A stretch of DNA of 64,000 bases from positions 1,426,001 through 1,490,000 of the forward strand of contig OY282430.1 of the NCBI GenBank assembly GCA_958296025.1, given 5' to 3'. Below the pieces are notes generated by a model. The model worked only from the letters and a program-made list of their open reading frames with translations, was not told the DNA's origin and did not search any database. The position numbers were made by a program, and so were the translations under genes. The first letter of the stretch is position 1; every line of letters starts with the position of its first letter. Source of the DNA: an uncultured Pseudomonadales bacterium. Lineage in GTDB: Bacteria > Pseudomonadota > Gammaproteobacteria > Pseudomonadales > Azotimanducaceae. This document shows, piece by piece, positions 34,944-44,000 of this stretch.

Positions 34944-36143
34944 ATGGGGCCTTTGGCGGGGGTTCGGGTGGTGGACTTCACCGCCATGGTGTCGGGGCCG
35001 ATGGCGGCGGCGATGCTGGCGGACCAAGGCGCCGAGGTCATCAAGGTGGAACCCCCGGCCGGAGATGAGTCGCGGCGCATCGGCCAGCGGCGCAACGGCC
35101 TGACCGCGGGCTTCTTCGCCTGCAACCGGGGCAAGCGCTCCCTGTGCATCGACTTGAAAAGGCCGGAGGCCGCAGCGCCGGTGCGCAAACTCATCGAATC
35201 CGCCGATGTGCTCATGCAGAACTTCCGCCCCGGCGCCATGCAGCGTCTTGGCTTGGGCGCGGAGGCGCTGCGGGCGTTGTCGCCGAAGCTGATCTACGTT
35301 TCCATCAGCGGCTTCGGCGAGCGCGGCCCCTACGCTCACCAGCGGGTCTATGATCCGGTCATTCAGGCTCTGTCCGGGGCCACGGACATTCAGGCGGACC
35401 GGGGAACCAACCGCCCGAAGATGTTCCGCATCATCATCGCCGACAAGGTCACCGCCCTAACCGCCGCCCAAGCCGTGTCCGCCGCCCTGTTCGCCCGGGA
35501 AAGAAGCGGCGCGGGACAGCACATCCGCCTGTCCATGCTCGATGCCATGGTCGCCTTCTTCTGGCCGGAAGGCATGTCCGGGTTGGTGTTCGTTGGCGAT
35601 GAAGCGGACGTGGCCAGGCAATCCGGCAGCATGGACCTGATCTACGAGACCCGCAACGGCTACATCACCGCCGGGGCTGTCTCCGACCAGGAGTGGCGCG
35701 GCCTGTGCCGAGCCTTGCGCAAGCCGGAGTGGATCGAGGACCCGCGCTTCGCCACCACAGCGAACCGCTTCCGCAACGTTGAGGAGCGCAAGAAGCTGAC
35801 CGCGGCGGAGCTTCGGCACTGGGAGCGGGATGAGATTCTGGCCCGCTTGGACGCCGAAGGCGTGCCCTCAGCCCCTCTGCTGACCCGTATGGATCTGCTG
35901 GATCATGAACAGGTCGCCGTCAACGACACCATCGGCATCTACGAGTTTGCCGGCCACGGCCAGATCCGCTTGGCCCGCCCGCCCGCCAGCTTTGAAGACA
36001 CTCCAAGCGGCATCAGGGCCGCGGCGCCCCTTTTGGGCGAGCATTCCGAGGAGGTGCTGCAAGGGCTGGGCTACTCCGCCGCCGATGTGCGGCTGTTGGT
36101 GGACCAAGGCGTCGTAGTAGGCGGAGGCGAGGCGGCCAATTGA
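34944..36143 (+). CDS. CaiB/BaiF family III CoA-transferase
   Basis: The 399-residue protein starts MGPLAGVRVVDFTAMVSGP after TAGGAG. It has the family pattern MLADQGAEVIKVEPPAGDES, CNRGKRSLCIDLKRPEA, ADVLMQNFRPGAMQRLGLG, and VSISGFGERGPYAHQRVYDP. The catalytic Asp of family III transferases lies in the region IQADRGTNRPKMFRI-like or just before it and cannot be fixed without alignment. These enzymes move CoA between acids, here probably to activate a catabolic substrate for the nearby crotonases. It is followed 107 bp later by the dehalogenase gene. Confidence 0.92.
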   Translation: MGPLAGVRVVDFTAMVSGPMAAAMLADQGAEVIKVEPPAGDESRRIGQRRNGLTAGFFACNRGKRSLCIDLKRPEAAAPVRKLIESADVLMQNFRPGAMQRLGLGAEALRALSPKLIYVSISGFGERGPYAHQRVYDPVIQALSGATDIQADRGTNRPKMFRIIIADKVTALTAAQAVSAALFARERSGAGQHIRLSMLDAMVAFFWPEGMSGLVFVGDEADVARQSGSMDLIYETRNGYITAGAVSDQEWRGLCRALRKPEWIEDPRFATTANRFRNVEERKKLTAAELRHWERDEILARLDAEGVPSAPLLTRMDLLDHEQVAVNDTIGIYEFAGHGQIRLARPPASFEDTPSGIRAAAPLLGEHSEEVLQGLGYSAADVRLLVDQGVVVGGGEAAN

Positions 36144-36250
36144 CAACCGAGTGGGCGCTGCTGGCCTAGAGGTCCACCGCAGCGGCCTTGACCGTGGCGG
36201 GCCAAGGCGTGAAGATGCCGAATCCTCATCACCATTGCGGTGAGCGCCTC

Positions 36251-37270
36251 ATGCAAACCCTACGCACCCCTGATGACCGCTTTGCGCAGCTTGAAGGCCA
36301 TCCCTTCGCCCCGCACTACGTTGACGTGCCGGCCGGGGACGGCGATGTTTTGCGCATGCACTACTTGGACGAAGGCCCGCGCAACGGGGAGCTCATCCTG
36401 TGCCTGCATGGCCAGCCCACTTGGTCCTACCTGTACCGCAAGATGATTCCGCTGTTCGCGGCGGCCGGCCATCGGGTGGTGGCGCCGGACTTCATCGGCT
36501 TCGGCAGGTCGGACAAGCCCGCCGAGCGCTCCAGCTACACCTACGCCAACCATGTGGGCTGGCTGAAGGCCCTGATTGAGAAGCTGGACCTCAAGGACAT
36601 CACTCTGGTGTGCCAGGACTGGGGCGGCCTCATCGGCCTGCGGGCGGCGGCGGAGTTGCCGCAGCGCTTCGCTCGCATCGTCGCCGCCAACACCGGCCTG
36701 CCCGACGCCCAAGGTTTGGAGGGGGACGCCGCCCAAGCCGTCAACGATGCGATGACGGCGCATTACGAATCCCTGCCGGTGCATGGCGGCGTGCCGGAGA
36801 TGGGCATGGCGATGGTTGGCGACAGGTCCGGCATGGGCTTCCTGCATTGGGTGAAGTTCTGCGCCGAAAGTCCGGGCTTCAGCGTCAGCGGCGTGGTCAA
36901 CTTTTCCTGCAACGGCATGCTCAGCGAGGGCGAGGTTGCCGCCTATGACGCCCCTTTCCCGGACGAAAGCTACAAGGCCGGTGCCCGTCAATTCCCAAGC
37001 CTCGTGCCCATTCGCCCGGACAACCCAGCCATTCCCGCCAATCGCGCCGCTTGGAAGCGATTTGAGGCTTGGGGAAAACCCTTCCTAACCGCGTTCAGCG
37101 ACAGCGACCCGGTCACCGCTGGTGCGCATAAGCGGTTTCAGCAGCGAGTGCCGGGGGCGCAGGGCCAGCAGCACGTCACCATCAAGGGCGCTGGCCACTT
37201 CCTGCAGGAGCAGGCGCCGGGGCCGTTGGCCGAAGCCGCGCTCAAGTTCATGGCGGACAATCCGCTGTAA
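36251..37270 (+). CDS. Haloalkane dehalogenase-like alpha/beta hydrolase
   Basis: The 339-residue protein starts MQTLRTPDDRF, the usual beginning of subfamily I haloalkane dehalogenases. It has LCLHGQPTWSYLYRKMIP, the nucleophile elbow LVCQDWGGLIGL (Asp nucleophile followed by the halide-binding Trp), the acid in FSDSDPVTAGA and the catalytic His in KGAGHFLQEQAP. These enzymes hydrolyse carbon-halogen bonds to alcohol plus halide without cofactors. Chlorinated or brominated substrates are plausible, but an epoxide-hydrolase-like or other activity cannot be excluded. Upstream in-frame ATGs lack a better ribosome site. Confidence 0.9.
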   Translation: MQTLRTPDDRFAQLEGHPFAPHYVDVPAGDGDVLRMHYLDEGPRNGELILCLHGQPTWSYLYRKMIPLFAAAGHRVVAPDFIGFGRSDKPAERSSYTYANHVGWLKALIEKLDLKDITLVCQDWGGLIGLRAAAELPQRFARIVAANTGLPDAQGLEGDAAQAVNDAMTAHYESLPVHGGVPEMGMAMVGDRSGMGFLHWVKFCAESPGFSVSGVVNFSCNGMLSEGEVAAYDAPFPDESYKAGARQFPSLVPIRPDNPAIPANRAAWKRFEAWGKPFLTAFSDSDPVTAGAHKRFQQRVPGAQGQQHVTIKGAGHFLQEQAPGPLAEAALKFMADNPL

Positions 37271-37300
37271 AAGAGCTGGCTTCGCGCACCCTTGTCCCTG

Positions 37301-37654
37301 CTAGTTGCTCTCCTCGTTGCGAACGAAGGAGTTTACGGCCCAGCTGACGACGCTGACGATAATGGCGCCGAACAGGGCGCTGAAAAAGCCTTGCACATGC
37401 AGCCCATCCACGAACCAGTCCGCCAGTTTCAGCATGGCGGCGTTGATGACGAGCAGAAAGCCGCCCAAGGTCACCACGCTGACCGGTAGTGTCAGCAGCA
37501 CGAGCAGCGGGCGCACCAGCGTGTTGACAATGCCCAGCGCAATCGCCGCCCAGATGAAGGCGCCGGGGCTGTCCGCCTCAATGCCGGGTACGAGCGCCGC
37601 CGCCATGTAGAGGCCCAAGGCGGTGATGAGAACGCGAACGACTATCTGGGCCAT
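37301..37654 (-). CDS. Phage-holin-family small membrane protein (YvlD-like)
   Basis: The 117-residue protein has about four membrane segments, with the family motif GIVNTLVRPLLVLLTLPV followed by VTLGGFLLVINAAMLKLADW. This matches PF04020-type proteins, named phage holin family but widespread on chromosomes and of unknown function. The ATG at 37654 gives MAQIVVRVLI. It is convergent with the dehalogenase gene, 30 bp apart. Confidence 0.88.
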   Translation of the reverse strand: MAQIVVRVLITALGLYMAAALVPGIEADSPGAFIWAAIALGIVNTLVRPLLVLLTLPVSVVTLGGFLLVINAAMLKLADWFVDGLHVQGFFSALFGAIIVSVVSWAVNSFVRNEESN

Positions 37655-37801
37655 AACCCTATTTTGCAGCATTTCGGCTGCCATCCCGCAGTTTTGGCTG
37701 GGCCGTTCCGGCGAATCGCCAAGCTGCTTATCGCATGGGTGATTATGGACTTTCGATCATTCCTGCACATGAGTGGCTTGTCCCTAGCGCCCAGCGGCCC
37801 C

Positions 37802-39028
37802 TCAGCTCAGCCACTCCGCGGGGATGTTGTCCTCGATGAGTTGCTTTAAGCTGAAGTAGTTGATGCCCCGCTCGGCGCCGATCTCCAAGGCGAGGCTGGA
37901 GGCGTCGTCGGTGCGGGCGAACACCAGCGCATTGGGATGCCGCTGCTTGAGCCAGATGGCGGCGCGCAGGTTTTCCTCGATGTCCCCGGTGCCGAAGATC
38001 ACCGTCGGCTGGGCGGAGTTAAGGTCAACCACATCCCCAAGCCGCCACCATAGCTCTGGGTGGGAGATTTCCCCCTGCAGAATCTCCTTGCGGTAGGTGC
38101 CGCCGATCTTCTGCTGCTCCTCCGCCACCTGCACCCGCCGGTACGCATCCTGATCGATCAGCGCCACGACGGAAAGCAGATCTTGGGCGTGGCTTTGCAG
38201 CTCCTCCAGCACCGACTGCCCGAAACGGCCGAAGCCGGCGATGACCACTGCATCCGGCGCCTTGGTTTTGCGGAAGTGGGTGATGAGCCGTTCCCGCACC
38301 AGCCCCTCCGCCGCCAAGTGGTAGGCGTTGAAGACGACCAGCCGGCGGGCCAGGTCGGTCTCGTTCATGGTGCGCATGAAGCGCAGGTTGTGGCAGCGCA
38401 GCACCACGTTGTTGGCCAGTTGAGGGAATTGCGCCAGTATCTTGCTGGCGGCTTCATAGGCGTGAAAGTCCCTCTCGCCCAGCAGGACCACTTTGCTGGC
38501 GTAGGCGAGGCGCAGCGCCTTGAACATGAAGTCATGGGTGAGGTCGCCTATGACCACGGTGACGTCGTAGGTTTGCTCCAGTTCCTGGCGGCGCACGAAC
38601 TCAGTGCGCTCCTGCACCACCACCACCCGCTTGCGCGGGAATTGCTTGCGCAGCACCCGCAGGTAGCTATCCGTCAGGCCGCCCCCGCCCATCACCACGA
38701 TGTGGTTGCTGATGCGCCGCAACTGCCAGTGGCCGGGGGAAAGCACCCGGGCCAAGGTGTCGATCACCGCCGACGCCGTGAGGATCGGAGCACCGAAATA
38801 GGCGCTCCACAGCAGGATGCGGCCAATCAGAGGCCCGCCCGTTGGGGTGCCGATGTCCAAGCCGCCGACCACGAACAGCCCCAAGCTGTAGTAAACCTTG
38901 GTCAGGAAGCTGGCGTTGACCACCTCGGGCCGCTCCGTGAGCGACACGCCCAAGCTGAAGCCCAACAACGCCGCGCCCATCACCGCCAGCGCCATGATCC
39001 AGCGCCGGTTGCCGAAGGCGTCCTGCAT
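37802..39028 (-). CDS. RCK/TrkA-N domain ion-channel-like protein
   Basis: The 408-residue protein has an N-terminal membrane region (about 10-90) with two hydrophobic helices and a short re-entrant-like stretch, LGLFVVGGLDIGTPTGG. Two NAD-binding RCK/TrkA-N units follow, starting NHIVVMGGGGLTDSYLRVL and DAVVIAGFGRFGQSVLEEL. The layout is that of RCK-gated potassium channels, but the selectivity filter T-V-G-Y-G is not recognisable; VGGLDIGTP stands in its place. It may conduct another ion or act as a regulatory protein. The ATG at 39028 gives MQDAFGNRRW. Confidence 0.8.
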   Translation of the reverse strand: MQDAFGNRRWIMALAVMGAALLGFSLGVSLTERPEVVNASFLTKVYYSLGLFVVGGLDIGTPTGGPLIGRILLWSAYFGAPILTASAVIDTLARVLSPGHWQLRRISNHIVVMGGGGLTDSYLRVLRKQFPRKRVVVVQERTEFVRRQELEQTYDVTVVIGDLTHDFMFKALRLAYASKVVLLGERDFHAYEAASKILAQFPQLANNVVLRCHNLRFMRTMNETDLARRLVVFNAYHLAAEGLVRERLITHFRKTKAPDAVVIAGFGRFGQSVLEELQSHAQDLLSVVALIDQDAYRRVQVAEEQQKIGGTYRKEILQGEISHPELWWRLGDVVDLNSAQPTVIFGTGDIEENLRAAIWLKQRHPNALVFARTDDASSLALEIGAERGINYFSLKQLIEDNIPAEWLS

Positions 39029-39220
39029 CCTGTTCCGAGCCCTTTGCCTGAAAGGGCGGCATGTTAACTTATGCCTCCCTGAAGTTCGCCGAAAGCGGCC
39101 CAACTAGCCCGATGGGCGCATGAATCCCCAGCAGGACGGTTCGGGATCGTTCAGCTCAGAGGACGGTGGACGGGTGCGGAACTTGACTCATTCGGCAGCC
39201 TTCCGCTGCGTTCAAGAAAA

Positions 39221-40327
39221 CTAGTACGCACCTTCGCCATGCAATACGCCGTCCCGAATCAGGGCCTGCACATGGCCCAACATGAGGTGCTTTAGGTCTT
39301 TTCGAGCGCCGTATTTGGCCTGCATGGTGGCCAATACCTGATCGGACACCGCTTGGGACCAGTTGACCAGTGCGCCGATGGGATGGTCCTCGGGGTTGAT
39401 GAACTTGGTGAAATCCACGGCCTGCATGGCCTGCAGAGCGGCCGCGGTGATGTCTTCGGTGTACTCCAGGTAGAACTCCGCATCGGCGCGGTTGCCGACG
39501 TCGCCGTGCCCGCCGTTTAGATGCCGCCAGTCCAATTCCAGCAGGCTTTGCACGGCGCCGGCAAAGGACTTGACGCTCATCGCGCTGTTGAAGTTCAGGA
39601 ACGGGAGGTTGCCCGGTTCGACCATATCCGTGCAGTGCGCGAATTGCTCGGCGGCGAAGTGGAATGTGGAGCTGTCGATGCTGTGCCCGTAGTCCGGCGG
39701 AGTATGCACCCGCCACGCCATGCCTTCGAATTCAAAGGCGCCCACCGGCGTGGCGATCACCTCCGTTGGCGCCGGCACGTCCTTGCTGTAGTAAGCGATT
39801 TGCTGCACGGTCTTGTCGGTGGCCAGAATCCGCAGCGGCCTTCCGCTTTCCGTCACCTTGGCCACGAAATCCGGGGCGTCGCTGATGTGGTCCATGTGGC
39901 TGTGCGAATAGACCAGGGCGGTGACCGGCAGGTCGGAAATGCTCGCCACCGCCGCCAGCAGCCTCTCCGCCCGGCCTTCTGAAAGCGGATCAATGACTAG
40001 GACGCCTTCCTCGCCGACCACCACGGTCGAGTTGAAACTATCCACGGCAACCCAATAGACATGCTCAGTCAGCCGCTGCACGATGTAGGGATCGGTGTGC
40101 TTCCTCGCATCGTAATCCGCAACGCGCTGGCCCGCCTTCAGGGGCGTCATGGATGCGTCGGCCCAAGCCACGGACGCACCGAGCGTCGCCATACCCGCCA
40201 GCAAGGCCAAGCAAGCCCCGATGCCTCTGCACGGACTCGCAGGGGAAGTGGGCGGGCAGTGCGCTGTGGAAGCGGAAACGCGGTTGTTCGCTTGGCGCCG
40301 CGGTCGTTTTGATAAGAATGTCGCCAT
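39221..40327 (-). CDS. Exported MBL-fold metallo-hydrolase
   Basis: The 368-residue protein has an extended N-terminus with a hydrophobic segment (ACLALLAGMATLGASVAWA), which suggests export. The metallo-beta-lactamase fold carries the zinc motif YSHSHMDHISD, followed by GHGDVGNRA-type sequence where a later metal His is expected. GGAGG precedes the ATG at a suitable distance. The C-terminal 100 residues resemble those of uncharacterised MBL hydrolases. Substrate unknown. The gene ends near a stretch of about 190 bp that separates it from the RCK gene. Confidence 0.85.
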   Translation of the reverse strand: MATFLSKRPRRQANNRVSASTAHCPPTSPASPCRGIGACLALLAGMATLGASVAWADASMTPLKAGQRVADYDARKHTDPYIVQRLTEHVYWVAVDSFNSTVVVGEEGVLVIDPLSEGRAERLLAAVASISDLPVTALVYSHSHMDHISDAPDFVAKVTESGRPLRILATDKTVQQIAYYSKDVPAPTEVIATPVGAFEFEGMAWRVHTPPDYGHSIDSSTFHFAAEQFAHCTDMVEPGNLPFLNFNSAMSVKSFAGAVQSLLELDWRHLNGGHGDVGNRADAEFYLEYTEDITAAALQAMQAVDFTKFINPEDHPIGALVNWSQAVSDQVLATMQAKYGARKDLKHLMLGHVQALIRDGVLHGEGAY

Positions 40328-40411
40328 AAAAGCCGGCCTCCTACAGTTCTCGAATCAGCTACGGGTGCAATATAACTAATATTTCACTGTGAGGTCAATT
40401 GGGCGTCTTGT

Positions 40412-41003
40412 CCAATGAGAAGTGAGCCTGAAGCGGGAAGGCGATTCCAACGAGAAATGAGCCTGAAGGGGGCCGATCCGGGATCATCGGAGGATGATCG
40501 TGACAATGGCCACCGAGCGGCTGGAGAGCTTGGAGCAGGTTCGCGTCTTCGTCGAAGGTTTGGACTTCGTCGGGTCGGACCGGAGCTCGCGGAACGACTT
40601 CGTGCGGGTGGATTCCGTTCACCAGGGCGACCTCGACGGGCGCAAGGGCGTCCACGAGATCAACTTGGTCGACGAGGTCACGCAGTACGAGTTCGTGGGC
40701 GCGGTCGAGGTCATCTCGGAGCGCTTCCTGATCCCGGTGCTGGAGGGCCTCCTGGACCTTTTTCCCTTTGTGATCAAGGGGTTCCACGCCGACAACGGCT
40801 CCGAGTACGTCAACCGCAAGGTCGCCGCATCAACCCGGCGAACCGCCAGCCCGCCTCCAAGCCCTTTGTCGGCTGTCGCACGGCCCTCCGAAGACTTGCT
40901 CTTCGAAAGCGCCAACGGCATCATCGCCCACCATCTCAACCAATTCCCGACTCGGCCCCAGGCACGGAACATCGCCCTTCGTTCAGGCTCATTTCGGTAT
41001 TGG
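40412..41003 (+). mobile_element. Degraded insertion sequence with inverted ends
   Basis: The left end CCAACGAGAAATGAGCCTGA (from 40447) is matched in inverted orientation by the right end near 40978-41003, which reads CCAATACCGAAATGAGCCTG on the minus strand. The left end is itself present twice in tandem (period 35 bp, 40412-40446 and 40447-40481). The interior holds a decayed integrase-type transposase. The element lies between the MBL gene and the 3' end of the giant Calx-beta gene. Confidence 0.75.
40494..40960 (+). pseudogene. Remnant of an integrase-core (DDE) transposase
   Basis: The translation contains pieces of an rve-type catalytic core: GVHEINLVDEVTQYEFVGA with the first Asp, then FPFVIKGFHADNGSEYVNRKVA with the second Asp, and further on a displaced LLFESANGIIAHHL resembling the ESKNG segment around the catalytic Glu. 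The N-terminal DNA-binding part is absent, and the sequence between the core motifs has been replaced by Pro/Ser/Arg-rich sequence. A functional transposase is not possible. Confidence 0.75.
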
Positions 41004-41046
41004 AATTGACTGGAGAGGGACTCATTGAGGTCCCAGTCCGCTTGGG

Positions 41047-44000
41047 CTACTGGCTCGCCTCGCCCAGGGTTCGCATCCACTGCAGGCGCCAGTTGGGGGT
41101 GGCGGTTGGGGCGAACTCGACGGTGACGGTGAGGGTTAGGGAGGCGGAGAGGCCGTCGGGGTCGGTCGCGGTGACGGTGACGATGGCCGTTCCCTCCAGG
41201 CCGTCCTCGTTGGCGTCGAGCACCAGCCGGCCGTCGGCGATGCGCACGGCGAGCAGGTCCGGGCGGTGGGAGCGGGCCGCGTAGGCCAGCCGGCCGCCGG
41301 CCTCGGCGGGGTCGAACAGGCCGTCCAGGGCGAGCGACGCCCGGTCCCCGTTGGCGGAGAGCGCCGGGGCCGGGGGCTGTCCGGTCGGCCTCGGCGGCGG
41401 CTTGAACAGGACCAAGGGCGGGCCGGCCTGCGGGGCTAGGCCGCGGAAGCAGGGGTATTGGCCGTCCTGCACGTCGCCGCAGACGTCATCGGGAACGGCG
41501 GGGTCGGCGGCCAGGGACAGGCGGGCGGCCCCCGGGCCGGCTTGCGCGGCCTGGAGCGGCGGGCCGGCGGTCGCGCCGGCCGGCACGGACGCCTGCGTTG
41601 CGGACAGTTCGGCGCCCTGCGCCAGCAGCGCCGCGGACAGCGGGAAGGGGGCGCCCTCGGCGACCCGCGCCTCCACCCGCGCCGGGCCGGGCGCCCAGGA
41701 CTCGGCGTCCGTTCGCGCCAGGCGCACGACCAGCGGGAACGGGGCGCCGGGGTTACCCGAAAGGTTCAGCTCCGCAAGGCCCGCCACGCCGGCGAACAGG
41801 CCCGCCGGCAGCGATTCGATGCGGTTGCCGCCCAGGTCCAGCAGGGAAAGCCGCGGCGCCCCCGCCAGCAGGCCGGCCGGCAGTTCCGCCAGCCGGTTGC
41901 CGTCCAGGCGCAGGCGCTCCAGCGCGCCTAGGCCGGCGAACAGGCCCTCCGGCAGGGCGGCCAGCCGGTTGCCGTGCAGGTGCAGGACGCGCAGCCCGGA
42001 AAGCCCCAGAAGGTCCTTCGGGCGCAGCGCCGCGATCCCCTTGCGGTGCAGGCTCAGGTAGCCCCGCCCCGCCAACTCCGCAGGCGTCGGCGCCCAGCAG
42101 GCCCGCGACCCGCGCAGGGCGTCGCGAACCGCCGGCGAGCGGTCGCAAACGCCCTCCTGGACCGCAAGCGTCGCTTCGGACAGGCGGCCCAGCGCCCAGC
42201 CCGCCCCCGTCGGCGGGGCCGCCAGCGCCGCCGTCAGGAACTCCCGGGCCGGCTCGATGTCGCCGTCGTCGCGCACCGGGATTTCGACGAGCGCCTCCGT
42301 CCCCCCGGGCGCGAACGCGGCGGTCCCGCGCAGGGACCCCAGGTCGGCAGCGTCCGCGTCGGCGGTGGCCGGGTCCCCGTCGGGCCGGGCGGTCCAGGCG
42401 ACGGACAGCGCCGCGCTCGCCGGGCGGCTCAGCGCCAGCGCTAGGCGCAGCACCCCGCCCTCCGGCGCCGAGGCCGAGGGCGCCGCGAACGACAGCACCC
42501 GCCCCACCGACGCCCGGAAGCTCCGACGGGCGCTCAGGCCGCCGCGGTCCGTCGCCGTCACCGTAACCGTCGCCAGCCCCGCCGACAGGCCCTCCACCCG
42601 CAACGCGGCGTCGTCCGAAACCCTCGCCGAGGCCACCGACGGGTCCGACGACTCCGCCTGGTGGGTCAGCGGCCCGTCGTCCGCAAACAAGTCGCCCAGA
42701 TCCAGCGACGCCGACTCCCCCACGTCCAGCTCCAGGTCCGGGAGCGAACCCACCGCCCGCGGCGGCTGGTTGGCCGGCGGCGGCGGCGACGGCGGCGACG
42801 GAGGCGGAGGCGGAGGCGGATCCGCCGGCGTGTCGTCCAAAACCCGAACCGGAAGGGACGCCGACACCCCGCCGTAGCCCCCGCCGGACGTCGCGTGGCG
42901 CAGCGACGCCGTCTCGCTCACCGCGTCCGCGTCCGCAACCGCCCGCACCGCCACCGACTGCGGCGTGTCCCAGTTCGACCCGTCGAACGTCAGCGTCAGC
43001 GTCCGCGGCGTGCCGTCCGTGTCCACCTCCACCCCGGCGTCGTCGCTCGACACCTCCACCGTCACCGAACCCGTCGGCTGCGTCGCCAGGCGCACCGCGT
43101 AAGTCCCCGAGGACGTCGCCGGATCGATCCCCGGCGCCGGCTCTGACAGCGACAGGCCCCCCGCCGGAGCGAACGCGAAGCCCGGCGCGTCGTCGTCCTC
43201 CACCGTCACCGCCACGCTCGGCCGCGGCGCCCCAACGGCCAGCCCCGTGTAGTCGCCGCCGTTCGCCGCGTGGCTCAGCGTCAGCGTCTCGTTGGTGGCG
43301 TCGTCGTCGTCCGCCGCGCTCACCCTCACCTCCCGGTCCGTGCCCCAGTCCGTCGTCGTGAACGCCAGCGTCGTCTGGTTGCCGATCGCGTCGCCGTCCG
43401 TGTCCACGGTCACCTCGGTCGTCGCGCCGCCCACCGTCACCGTCACGTCGGCGCTCGGCTGCGTGTTCAGCCGCACCCGGTAGGCGGCGCCGCTCCCCTC
43501 CTCCACCGTCAGCATGGTCGGACTCACCCGCAGGCTCTGCGTGTCGTCGTCCGTCACCGTCGCCACGAGCTCCGCCGCCGCCGCCACGCCGTCGTAGTCC
43601 GCCCCGGTTGGCGTGTGCGTCAGCGTCACGCTCTCGTTGGTCGTGTTCAGGTCGTCCGACGCGCTCACCGTCACCGTCCGCGCCGCGCTCCAGGTCGTCG
43701 CCGTGAACGTCAGCGTCGTCGGACTGGCCGTCAAGCCGCCGCCGGCGCCCGTTATCGTGACGGTCACGTCGCCGCCCACCGGCTGCGTGTCCAGCTTGAC
43801 CGTGTACGCGGCGCTGCCGCTCTCCGGCACCGAGAGCGTCGAGGCGCTGACCGCCAGCCCCGGCGCGTCACCGTCACGCACCTCGAACGAGAACGCCGGC
43901 GCGGACACGCCCCCGTAGTCCGACCTGGACGCCGAATGCCCCAGCGCCGCCGTCCCGGCCGCCGCGTCCGCGTCCCGCAGCGCCCGAACCCTCACCGCCT

